Shown piece after piece: positions 1-5,767 of a stretch of DNA of 6,247 nt. The DNA is taken from the NCBI GenBank assembly GCA_031362245.1, contig JANLSD010000359.1, positions 1-6,247 of the forward strand, written 5' to 3'. A program made the position numbers and the translations under genes. A model generated the notes under the pieces. It was not told where the DNA came from and did not search any database. It saw nothing but the letters and a program-made list of their open reading frames with translations. How positions within the stretch are numbered: position 1 is the first letter of the stretch; every line of letters begins with the position of its first letter. Source of the DNA: JAAURS01 sp031362245 (GTDB lineage: Bacteria; Cyanobacteriota; Cyanobacteriia; Thermosynechococcales; Thermosynechococcaceae).

Positions 1-121
1 GGCCAGCGATTGAAATCGCGCCTACAAGAACAAAGTCTGCCTACGCAGACTAAATATATCAGGGGTTCCAACAATCCGCGCAGGCGGATTTCGTTCTTGT
101 AGCTGCGGTTTCAACCGCCAA
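1..121. repeat. Four-hairpin palindromic dispersed repeat (MITE-like)
   Basis: This non-coding element is a long imperfect inverted repeat in which each half contains two small perfect hairpins. The hairpins are GCGAT/ATCGC (6-10 with 15-19), GTCTGC/GCAGAC (35-40 with 45-50), AATCCGC/GCGGATT (73-79 with 84-90) and GCGGT/ACCGC (105-109 with 114-118), each with a 4-base loop. The halves are also joined by a perfect 10-bp arm, CTACAAGAAC at 22-31 against 93-102. The two halves differ in sequence, but every small stem stays perfectly paired. From general knowledge, repeats of this form are scattered through many cyanobacterial genomes; their function is unclear. It lies just past the 3' end of the histidine kinase gene, so it could also end or protect that transcript. 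The left edge may extend beyond the window. Confidence 0.75.
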
Positions 122-161
122 GCGAAAGTTTTGTCAGTCAAACAGGATCGCACCTCAAGTC

Positions 162-2129
162 CTAAGACACTTCTTGCTGCCGACTGCGCTGTCGCATGGC
201 ACGCACTTGAGCAGCGGCGCTGGGTAACGTGAAATGAAACACACTGCCCAGATCTTTCCCCAAAGACTTTGCCCAGATCTCGCCGCCCAGATGATGGATA
301 ATTTGACGACAAATGGCAAGCCCTAGCCCTGTGCCGCCTGTGGTACGGCGAAGAGCACCCTCTTCTTGATAGAACCGCTCAAACACAATTTCCAGGCGAT
401 CTGGCTCAATGCCACGCCCCGTATCTGCCACCGTTACCTCAATCATTTGGGTATCGGTTTCGCGCCCTTCAATCCGAATTTCACCAGGCGCGTCTGTAAA
501 CTTACAGGCGTTATCCAACAGCTTTGACAGCACCTCTACCAGCCACTCACCATCGGCCTGGATCAGCGGCAGCTCTTCGGGCACTTCGACCACAATATCT
601 GGCAGTACCCCAGGCTGGCTCCGGGTTCTAATACTGCTGAGGGCTAAATCAACGCATTCTTGGAGCGACAGGGCTTCGGTATGCCACTCCACCCGACCAC
701 TTTCGAGACGGGAAAGGGTCAAAAAGTCTTTCACCAACTTTCTAAGGCGCTCGGCATCCGTCAAAGCGGTGCTTAACATAACCTGCTGCACCTCTGGGGG
801 CATGTCTGGCTCGTTGGCAAGGCTTTCTAGGCAAACTTGAATGGTGGAGAGGGGCGTGCGCAGCTCGTGGCCTGTAATGGCTATCAGGTTGCTGCGGGCG
901 CGTTCTAATGCCTCAAGCTGCTGATTGAGGTCTTGGAGTTCGGCATAGGCTTGGGCTTGGATCAGGGCAATGCCGACTTGGGTGGCGATCGCCTCCACCA
1001 AAGCAACATCAGAATCGCTCCAGCGGTAGGGTTCGAGGGGATCGGTATGGTGTAATTCCACCACCCCCAGCAATCGCCCTTGGTAAAACATAGGCACCAT
1101 GAGCAACGAGTGGAGGTCAATTTCGCTCACCCGGCTTTCAAAGGCTTTGAAGCGCTTAAGACGCGTGTCGGTACCAGCTTCCTCAACATAAATCCATTCT
1201 TCTTGCTTCACAATCTGAAGAAACCAAGGATTGCGCTGTAAGGGCCAAGCTTCACCTTTGACGGAATGCTGTCCAGGCTGCACAAACTCATACTGGATCA
1301 CGGCAGTTTTATCCGTGGCCTGGCATTGGTATAGAATGCAGCGATCGCATGCCAGCCCCTGCCCCAGTTCCTGCACCGCCACACTGAGAACTTGATCTGC
1401 GTTCAGCGATCGCCGAATGGCCGAGGTCATGGAGTTAATGAGACGTTCCTTCAGCTCCTGGGCTGCAATTTGGCGGTACGCCTTGAGCTGACGGTACTGA
1501 CTGGCCTGAAGATAAGTGACAAGGCGATCGGCAAAGGGCGAAGGATGAACCAGCGGAGAACCCGAAAACGCAGGGCGAACGATGGTTTCTAAGAGATGTT
1601 GATTTTGGGCCTTAAGTTCTGGACGGTATTGGCTAATGCGATGCAGCAATAGCTCCGCTACAGTACAGCTAATCTGGCGATCAAAGGTCCAAATTCCCTC
1701 AAACCGTCGCGACTGATCCATGTGGGGCAAAGGCCCTTGGTCAGAAGCCTGGAGATGCTCTCGACACACGAGACAAACGGCATACTCATGACCAATGACG
1801 ACCAGATGCCATTCTTTGCTCAGGCCATCTTCAGGGCTAAAGGCAATGGTTTCATGAGCCCCCGAAGCATTTTTGAAATCTGCCTCTGGAGCCGCAAGAA
1901 CATACACATAGGGTGTAACCTCCGCAATCCGCAAATAGCGATGGGATTCTTGCCGATAAAAGCGTTCTCGCTGAAAACAAGCAATCACCAACGGCTGATC
2001 GGTTCCGGCCAACACTTGGTCTTCCATCGCGTGGGACAGCGCAGTCAGGGAAGACTTAAAGTACATTTGAGACCGTAACTGGGGCTGGGCTTCTAGAAGT
2101 TCCTGGAGTAGGGAGGTTGGAATCATCAT
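162..2129 (-). CDS. DICT-GAF sensor histidine kinase, soluble
   Basis: This 655-residue kinase should sense a signal in the cytoplasm, autophosphorylate on histidine and pass the phosphate to a response regulator. No membrane segment or signal peptide is visible. The order is a DICT sensory domain (about 8-160), a GAF domain (about 235-390), a short coiled-coil linker (390-412), a HisKA domain with phospho-acceptor His421 in GHELRTP, and a HATPase_c domain. The ATPase shows the N-box LLDNACKF (Asn540), the G1 box DTGRGI (569-574) and the G2 box GGTGLGLAI (598-606). The start is set at the ATG-ATG pair at 2129/2126, because the DICT homology begins there and the upstream in-frame extension to 2225 is not domain-like; no good Shine-Dalgarno site precedes it. 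The GAF domain lacks the Cys-His of bilin-binding phytochromes, so a non-bilin signal is likely. Its partner is inferred to be the regulator at 2856-3542. The signal is unknown. Confidence 0.93.
   Translation of the reverse strand: MMIPTSLLQELLEAQPQLRSQMYFKSSLTALSHAMEDQVLAGTDQPLVIACFQRERFYRQESHRYLRIAEVTPYVYVLAAPEADFKNASGAHETIAFSPEDGLSKEWHLVVIGHEYAVCLVCREHLQASDQGPLPHMDQSRRFEGIWTFDRQISCTVAELLLHRISQYRPELKAQNQHLLETIVRPAFSGSPLVHPSPFADRLVTYLQASQYRQLKAYRQIAAQELKERLINSMTSAIRRSLNADQVLSVAVQELGQGLACDRCILYQCQATDKTAVIQYEFVQPGQHSVKGEAWPLQRNPWFLQIVKQEEWIYVEEAGTDTRLKRFKAFESRVSEIDLHSLLMVPMFYQGRLLGVVELHHTDPLEPYRWSDSDVALVEAIATQVGIALIQAQAYAELQDLNQQLEALERARSNLIAITGHELRTPLSTIQVCLESLANEPDMPPEVQQVMLSTALTDAERLRKLVKDFLTLSRLESGRVEWHTEALSLQECVDLALSSIRTRSQPGVLPDIVVEVPEELPLIQADGEWLVEVLSKLLDNACKFTDAPGEIRIEGRETDTQMIEVTVADTGRGIEPDRLEIVFERFYQEEGALRRTTGGTGLGLAICRQIIHHLGGEIWAKSLGKDLGSVFHFTLPSAAAQVRAMRQRSRQQEVS
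985..1413. repeat. Three HIP1 octamers inside the kinase gene
   Basis: GCGATCGC occurs at 985-992, 1341-1348 and 1406-1413. HIP1 is a highly over-represented palindrome of many cyanobacterial genomes, and its presence inside a coding region is normal. It serves here as a taxonomic marker, not as a sign of regulation. Confidence 0.8.
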
Positions 2130-2283
2130 CGAAAATTCTGTCAGACCAGCGATTAGGAATGCTGTTGAAGGGCTAGGATGCCATATACAGACGCTTCTAC
2201 AGCGTACTCGATTACCAGGCCACAAAGGGCGCAGTGGCAGTAATCTTTAATAAATCCGAACGATTAAGCACGAAGGGGCGCTT
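2130..2283. promoter_or_regulatory. Divergent intergenic region with imperfect inverted repeat
   Basis: This 154-bp region must hold the promoters of both the kinase (minus) and the MEKHLA gene (plus). I see no convincing -35/-10 pair on either strand. It contains an imperfect inverted repeat at 2211-2244: ATTAC (2211-2215) and GCCAC (2219-2223) face GTGGC (2234-2238) and GTAAT (2240-2244), with unequal gaps between the half-arms. It could be a protein-binding site or an RNA hairpin. Assignment as a regulatory region rests mainly on the divergent gene layout. Confidence 0.35.
2273..2278 (+). promoter_or_regulatory. Ribosome binding site of the MEKHLA gene
   Basis: AAGGGG lies 5 bases before the ATG at 2284. 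It supports this start over the longer reading frame that opens upstream. Confidence 0.5.
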
Positions 2284-2763
2284 ATGCAGGACGACTGGAA
2301 ATCCCCAGCGGTTATTCATCATACTCAATGTTTGCTCAAGAGCTATCGCCACTGGTTTAGCCAAGATTTGTTCCCAGCCCTCAGCCCAGATCCAGAAACC
2401 GCTGCCCATCAGCTTTTCTTAGCTCCCTTTGTGGTGCTGTCCCACGGCACTGAGGCTGATCCTGTGCTCAACTATGGCAATCAAACGGCCCTAACCCTAT
2501 GGGAAATGGCATGGCCCGACTTTACTCAGATGCCGTCACGCCTGACCGCTGAACCGGATTTACGAGCGGTGCGATCTCAGCTCTTGACCACCGCCGCACA
2601 GCAGGGCTACCTAACGGGCTATGAAGGTGTCCGCATTTCCAAAACAGGCCAGCGCTTTTTGATTGAAGACGCGATTATCTGGAGAGTTTTGGATGATGAG
2701 GGCAACATCTGCGGTCAAGCTGCTACCTTTGCGCACTGGGAACCCATTGCCTTTGGCACTTAA
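2284..2763 (+). CDS. MEKHLA domain protein (PAS-like), stand-alone
   Basis: This 159-residue protein is almost entirely one MEKHLA domain, a PAS-related fold that in plants caps the C-terminus of class III HD-ZIP transcription factors and in cyanobacteria often stands alone. Recognisable blocks are SHGTEADPVLNYGNQ (53-67), the TLWEM segment (71-75), the SRLTAEP block (85-91), GVRISKTGQRF (115-125) and the closing GQAATFAHW (144-152). No signal peptide, membrane segment or DNA-binding domain is present, so it is presumably a cytoplasmic small-molecule or protein-binding sensor module. The ATG is preceded by AAGGGG. It is divergent from the DICT-GAF kinase and convergent with the response regulator, which suggests an accessory role in that signalling pair, but this is inference. 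No ligand or reaction is known to me for the bacterial proteins. Confidence 0.88.
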   Translation: MQDDWKSPAVIHHTQCLLKSYRHWFSQDLFPALSPDPETAAHQLFLAPFVVLSHGTEADPVLNYGNQTALTLWEMAWPDFTQMPSRLTAEPDLRAVRSQLLTTAAQQGYLTGYEGVRISKTGQRFLIEDAIIWRVLDDEGNICGQAATFAHWEPIAFGT

Positions 2764-2800
2764 GGCCATTTCCGAAATTAAACTTACCAACAACTCTGCA

Positions 2801-2842
2801 AGGGCGCAAGGCATTGCGCCCCTAAAAAGCGGTAACTTTTTT
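2801..2842. terminator. Palindrome between convergent genes; possible bidirectional terminator
   Basis: GGGCGCAA (2802-2809) pairs perfectly with TTGCGCCC (2814-2821) around a 4-base GGCA loop. It is followed by a second, A/T-rich hairpin, AAAAAG (2824-2829) with CTTTTT (2836-2841). The position, between the ends of the MEKHLA and response regulator genes, fits a transcription stop for both. However, the GC-rich stem has no T-run directly after it on either strand, so it is not a classical intrinsic terminator. The GC-rich palindrome also looks like a short repeat dispersed in cyanobacterial genomes, which may be its real nature. Confidence 0.45.
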
Positions 2843-2855
2843 GCAAGAAATCGCT

Positions 2856-3542
2856 TTACTCCGTCAGGCCATTCTCAAGGGCGTAACGTACCAGCTCTGT
2901 ACGGCTGTTCGTCCCTGTTTTGCTGAACAGACGGCTCACATACTTTTCAACATTTCGCACACTGGTCTCTAGGCGTCGCGCAATTTCTTTATTCATTAAC
3001 CCTTGGGCTACCAAATTCAGCACACTCTGTTCTCTAGGGGTAAAGTCAATGTGAACCGGAGATAGGGCCGTGACAATGCCCGTGCGATGGGTAAGCAGCG
3101 ATTTAATTTCGGCAACCTGACTCGCGAGATCTGCAATACTGGCATCATTGCCACTATGCTCTGCCAGGGTTGCCCGTCGCCCTAAAATGTTGGTCACAAC
3201 GGCCACCAGCTCATCGGGGTCAAAAGGTTTGGAGAGATACGCATCAACGCTAGATTTGTATCCTTGAATCCGGTCTTTGGTCATCCCACGGGCGGTCAAA
3301 AAGATCACAGGGAGTGCTGCAAAGCGCGGATCTTCGCGCATTTGCTTTAAAAACTGATACCCATCCACCTGAGGCATCATGATGTCTGAGATCACCAGAT
3401 CCGGCAACCGTTTTTCCAACAGTTCCCATCCCACTTTGGCATTGGGGGCAACCTCTACGGTAAACCCGCTATCTTCTAGATACGCTTGGACTGCGTCCCG
3501 TAAACCTGGTTCGTCATCCACCAAGAGTAAGTAGCCGGACAT
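2856..3542 (-). CDS. NarL/LuxR-type response regulator, resembling Ycf29
   Basis: This 228-residue protein should be a phosphorylation-controlled transcription factor. The receiver domain (about 3-122) has the acidic pair Asp9/Asp10, phospho-acceptor Asp53 in ISDIMMP, Thr83 in FLTA and Lys105 in SKPF. After a linker comes a LuxR-type helix-turn-helix (about 165-225) with TPREQSVLNLVAQGLMNKEI at its start and the recognition helix near SVRNVEKYVSRLF (194-206). The DRIQGYKSSVDAYLSKPFDP stretch and the HTH resemble the Ycf29 regulator of red-algal plastids and its cyanobacterial homologues; this is a similarity call from memory, so no symbol is given. A perfect Shine-Dalgarno site fixes the start. 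It lies on the same strand as the DICT-GAF kinase, with the MEKHLA gene opposite and between, so that kinase is the obvious candidate partner. The gene has its own upstream gap of 141 bp and is probably transcribed alone. Confidence 0.93.
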   Translation of the reverse strand: MSGYLLLVDDEPGLRDAVQAYLEDSGFTVEVAPNAKVGWELLEKRLPDLVISDIMMPQVDGYQFLKQMREDPRFAALPVIFLTARGMTKDRIQGYKSSVDAYLSKPFDPDELVAVVTNILGRRATLAEHSGNDASIADLASQVAEIKSLLTHRTGIVTALSPVHIDFTPREQSVLNLVAQGLMNKEIARRLETSVRNVEKYVSRLFSKTGTNSRTELVRYALENGLTE

Positions 3543-3546
3543 GATG

Positions 3547-3553
3547 CCTCCTT
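3547..3553 (-). promoter_or_regulatory. Strong Shine-Dalgarno site of the response regulator
   Basis: Read on the minus strand, AAGGAGG ends 4 bases before the ATG of the response regulator. It is a perfect match to the anti-Shine-Dalgarno sequence and is the strongest ribosome binding site in the window. The kinase, anti-sigma and sigma genes have none this clear. Confidence 0.8.
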
Positions 3554-3683
3554 GGACATGGGTGAAAATAATAAATCACCATTACTATCAACCATTGTGC
3601 AGTAGTACGGCTCAGGATGCGAAACTCAGCGCTCAACACAACGAATTTTCTATTTCCATCTGTCAGTTCAAATCCCGATTATT

Positions 3684-4292
3684 TCAAATCTCCACCATTT
3701 CAAGATAAACATCGCTCATTGAAGCGTTGAAGAAAAACATACACCCGTCTTGGCTACGGGGTGCATGAACGGAGCCAGGGTTCGATCTGATATAGTCTCC
3801 AGCACCATAAATTTCCGTTCCAATCCTTAAGTCACCACTAATCATGTAGATTTCCTCAACACCTCCATGGCGATGGGGCGGATACTCCATCCCAGGTTCT
3901 GCTTTTAAGACCCCTGATATTCGTCGCGCAATGGGATCGGTATAAAAGATCGAAATCTCAACGCCAGGAACGGGATGAACCCTCCACTCAATATCTTGAA
4001 ATCTTACGGATAGCAAGGGATGATTGGGTGCGGTTTCAGGACTAGATGAAACATCTTCAGGGGGTGCTAGTCCCAAGGTGTTAAATAACCGTCCCTTTAG
4101 ATCCTTTGACAGGGCTACAGGCTCAGCACGGTAGGCCAACGCCATTGCTGCCTCTTGATACTGGGCCAACTCTTCTGCCAGTTCTGAGGTCTCCATTATT
4201 TGCTGTTCTACCCAAGCACGTTCATTCTCGTCTAGTAGATCTAGGACGTAGAGGGGGGCAAGATCGCAGAAGCAGTCGTGAGCAGAGTTCAT
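3684..4292 (-). CDS. ChrR-like anti-sigma factor with C-terminal cupin
   Basis: This 202-residue cytoplasmic protein is probably the inhibitor of the ECF sigma factor encoded just upstream. The N-terminal part (about 8-70) is helical and reads like an anti-sigma domain of the RskA sort (LAPLYVLDLLDENERAWVEQ). The C-terminal part (about 90-200) is a cupin with the metal-ligand set His140, His142, Glu146 and His176, in HRHGGVEE and SVHAP. This matches closely in spacing the zinc site of the Rhodobacter ChrR cupin, as I recall it. The His/Cys zinc site that ChrR has in its anti-sigma domain is not seen; instead there is an unusual His5-Cys7-Cys9 cluster at the extreme N-terminus. In ChrR the cupin is needed to respond to singlet oxygen, so a related oxidative or metal signal is a reasonable inference. 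No membrane segment is present. No clear ribosome binding site precedes the ATG. An alternative reading is a cupin protein with no sigma partner, but adjacency makes this unlikely. Confidence 0.85.
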   Translation of the reverse strand: MNSAHDCFCDLAPLYVLDLLDENERAWVEQQIMETSELAEELAQYQEAAMALAYRAEPVALSKDLKGRLFNTLGLAPPEDVSSSPETAPNHPLLSVRFQDIEWRVHPVPGVEISIFYTDPIARRISGVLKAEPGMEYPPHRHGGVEEIYMISGDLRIGTEIYGAGDYIRSNPGSVHAPRSQDGCMFFFNASMSDVYLEMVEI

Positions 4293-4451
4293 AGGGGCAA
4301 GGATATAGAAGTAAAGGAGATGGGGAGGATGGTGCAGAAGGTTGGCTGAAATTTATAAATAGGTCTCGGTTTGTTCTACAGAGGCTTTCTCCTAATAACA
4401 ATTAAAATTGACAAATCGAATTAAATTCGGGGTTTTCTCAAAGCTTTGGCG
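4293..4451 (-). promoter_or_regulatory. Sigma to anti-sigma gap with possible internal promoter
   Basis: The sigma and anti-sigma genes are separated by 159 bp of A/T-rich DNA in its sigma-proximal half. On the minus strand there is a -10-like TATAAA (plus-strand 4352-4357) with a weak TGTAGA (4375-4380) 17 bases upstream. A small perfect palindrome, CGAATT-A-AATTCG, lies at 4417-4429. These suggest that the anti-sigma gene may have its own promoter, but the -35 match is only three of six. Confidence 0.3.
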
Positions 4452-5012
4452 CTAGCTCAGTGCAGTTCTCAATTTATTTAAACCTAGGCGGACTCTTGTT
4501 TTTACGGTGCCCAAAGATAAACCAGTTTGTTTGACAATTTCACTTTGGGTTAAACCTTGATAGTAGGCTAACTCAATCACTAAGCGCTGCTCTGGTGGCA
4601 GAACCTTCAACGCGGCAATAACGCGCTCCCGTCGCTCGGCAATTAGTACACCCTCAATAGGGTCTACGCTGGATTGTGCGGACTGGATCTGCGCCAGTTG
4701 GTCACAGACTTCTGGGGAGGGTAGGCTGCGCTGGCGTTTGCGCAGGCGATCCAGGATACGGCTGCGGGTCAGCATGAATAGCCAGGTATCAACTCGCGCT
4801 TTTTTGGGTTCATATCGCTCTGCGATTCGCCAAACCTGAGCAAAGACATCAATGATAACTTCCTCACTTTCTTCTTTCAAGCCGAGGCTTTTTATGGAGA
4901 AGGAATAGAGAATTTGAGCATAGCGACTGTACAGAGTGGATAAGGCAGATTGATCCCCTTGGGCAATTTTTAAGACTAATGATTCGTCATTCACTGAAGA
5001 ATCAGGCTCCAT
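4452..5012 (-). CDS. ECF-type RNA polymerase sigma factor
   Basis: This 186-residue protein contains only sigma regions 2 and 4, as expected of an ECF (group 4) sigma factor that directs RNA polymerase to a small stress regulon. Region 2 spans about 24-95, with the core-binding block EESEEVIIDVFAQVWR (47-62) and the promoter-melting segment around DTWLFMLTRSRILDRLR (75-91). Region 4 spans about 130-183, beginning LPPEQRLVIELAYYQGLTQS, with a helix-turn-helix at about 154-174 that recognises the -35 element. The linker between them is about 35 residues. It is followed on the same strand by the ChrR-like anti-sigma gene, so it probably belongs to an RpoE-ChrR-like pair, and is divergent from an exported ferritin-like gene. 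No good Shine-Dalgarno site precedes the ATG. The cyanobacterial ECF factors have several names (SigG to SigJ); I cannot assign one. Confidence 0.93.
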   Translation of the reverse strand: MEPDSSVNDESLVLKIAQGDQSALSTLYSRYAQILYSFSIKSLGLKEESEEVIIDVFAQVWRIAERYEPKKARVDTWLFMLTRSRILDRLRKRQRSLPSPEVCDQLAQIQSAQSSVDPIEGVLIAERRERVIAALKVLPPEQRLVIELAYYQGLTQSEIVKQTGLSLGTVKTRVRLGLNKLRTALS

Positions 5013-5024
5013 TCAATGACTATG

Positions 5025-5057
5025 GGATGAGATTACTGAGCATACATTATCTCATCC
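5025..5057. promoter_or_regulatory. Perfect 9-bp inverted repeat upstream of the sigma gene (operator candidate)
   Basis: GGATGAGAT (5025-5033) is repeated inverted as ATCTCATCC (5049-5057), with a 15-base spacer, so the centres of the arms are 24 bp apart. The right arm overlaps a -10-like GATAAT read on the minus strand (5046-5051). The left arm lies between that site and the sigma start codon at 5012. This geometry fits a repressor or autoregulatory site, or a hairpin in the 5' leader. The -35 region is weak, so the promoter itself is tentative. Confidence 0.5.
5046..5051 (-). promoter_or_regulatory. Possible -10 element of the sigma gene
   Basis: GATAAT on the minus strand differs from the TATAAT consensus at one base. 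It would place transcription start about 25 bases before the sigma ATG. No convincing -35 hexamer is found at 17 bases spacing, so an unusual or alternative sigma may read it, or the site may not be real. Confidence 0.3.
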
Positions 5058-5198
5058 ACTTTGGTGTCTCAGGCATCTCTGAGTATGGAAACTACGAGGC
5101 TCAGGAGGGTGGGGCTATGCGTGCTATCGAACAAAAGCGCTAAAAAAGTGACCCAGAGATCCAATGGTGGATTGGTGGCGTATTCCTCAACAGAAGGA

Positions 5199-5767
5199 GC
5201 GATCGCCCATAACGTTGCCAAAGCCATCGCCCATCGAAATCGACTGGTCTTAGGCGGCTGACCACTCTGAATAACGCTAATTAGGAGTTAAAACCCCATG
5301 AATGAGTATCAATATGACCTAGAACACCCTCGTCGCAAAGGGGTTTCCCGTCGCGATGTATTGGTGACGGGGGGGATGGCAGGCGTAGCGGGTGGCATTG
5401 TAAGTGCCCTCGGTTTGCCGATGTTTACAGGACGAGCGGATGCGGCCAGTGGGGGCGATATCAAAATCTTAAATAATGCGCTTTTCTACGAGCATCAGGC
5501 CATTTGGGCCTATAGCTTTGCCGCTGGTAAGCTCTCCAATACGGATGTAGGGAAGGCGGTGTTGGCGATCGCCTTAGCCAACCAGTCGGATCATAAGCAG
5601 CACCGTGATTTGCTCACTTCTGCCATCAAAAGTTTAGGCGGTATCCCTGTGAAGGCTGAGACCAGCTACGATGTATCGTCTTATATCAAAAATGGGGAGG
5701 GCAATGTGGACAACGATGTGAATATTGCAAAGCTGGCCCTGGCCCTGGAGACCGATGCGGCGATCGC
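5199..5767. repeat. Three HIP1 octamers around the ferritin-like gene
   Basis: GCGATCGC occurs at 5199-5206 in the intergenic region and at 5565-5572 and 5760-5767 inside the ferritin-like gene. The intergenic copy sits between the divergent sigma and ferritin-like genes. They are genome-signature sites, not evidence of regulation. Confidence 0.8.
5283..5287 (+). promoter_or_regulatory. Ribosome binding site of the ferritin-like gene
   Basis: AGGAG lies 10 bases before the ATG at 5298. The spacing is slightly long, but it is the only such site nearby and supports the start. No clear promoter hexamers are seen; TGGTC (5245-5249) and GACCA (5260-5264) form a small inverted repeat just upstream. 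Confidence 0.5.

Noticed and set aside
1..121. CRISPR array or tRNA
   Set aside because: The repeated hairpins are inverted, not direct repeats with spacers, and no cloverleaf with an acceptor stem and T-loop can be drawn.
409..840. 143-residue open frame opposite the kinase ATPase domain
   Set aside because: It is Ser/Arg/Thr-rich antisense translation of a well-supported kinase domain, with no ribosome binding site or family.
1722..2078. 118-residue open frame opposite the DICT domain
   Set aside because: It is antisense to a conserved domain and has no family features.
2130..2225. Upstream in-frame extension of the kinase to an ATG at 2225
   Set aside because: The extra 32 residues have no domain character and a Cys/Trp/Pro-rich, translation-of-noncoding look. 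DICT homology starts at the ATG-ATG at 2129/2126.
5087..5093. ECF-type -35 box GGAAACT for the ferritin-like gene
   Set aside because: No matching -10 element lies 16-17 bases downstream, and the site is over 200 bases from the start codon.
5061..5261. 66-residue open frame in the sigma/ferritin-like intergenic region
   Set aside because: It opens with a TTG, has no ribosome binding site, no recognisable family and an unremarkable composition. It overlaps likely control sequence.
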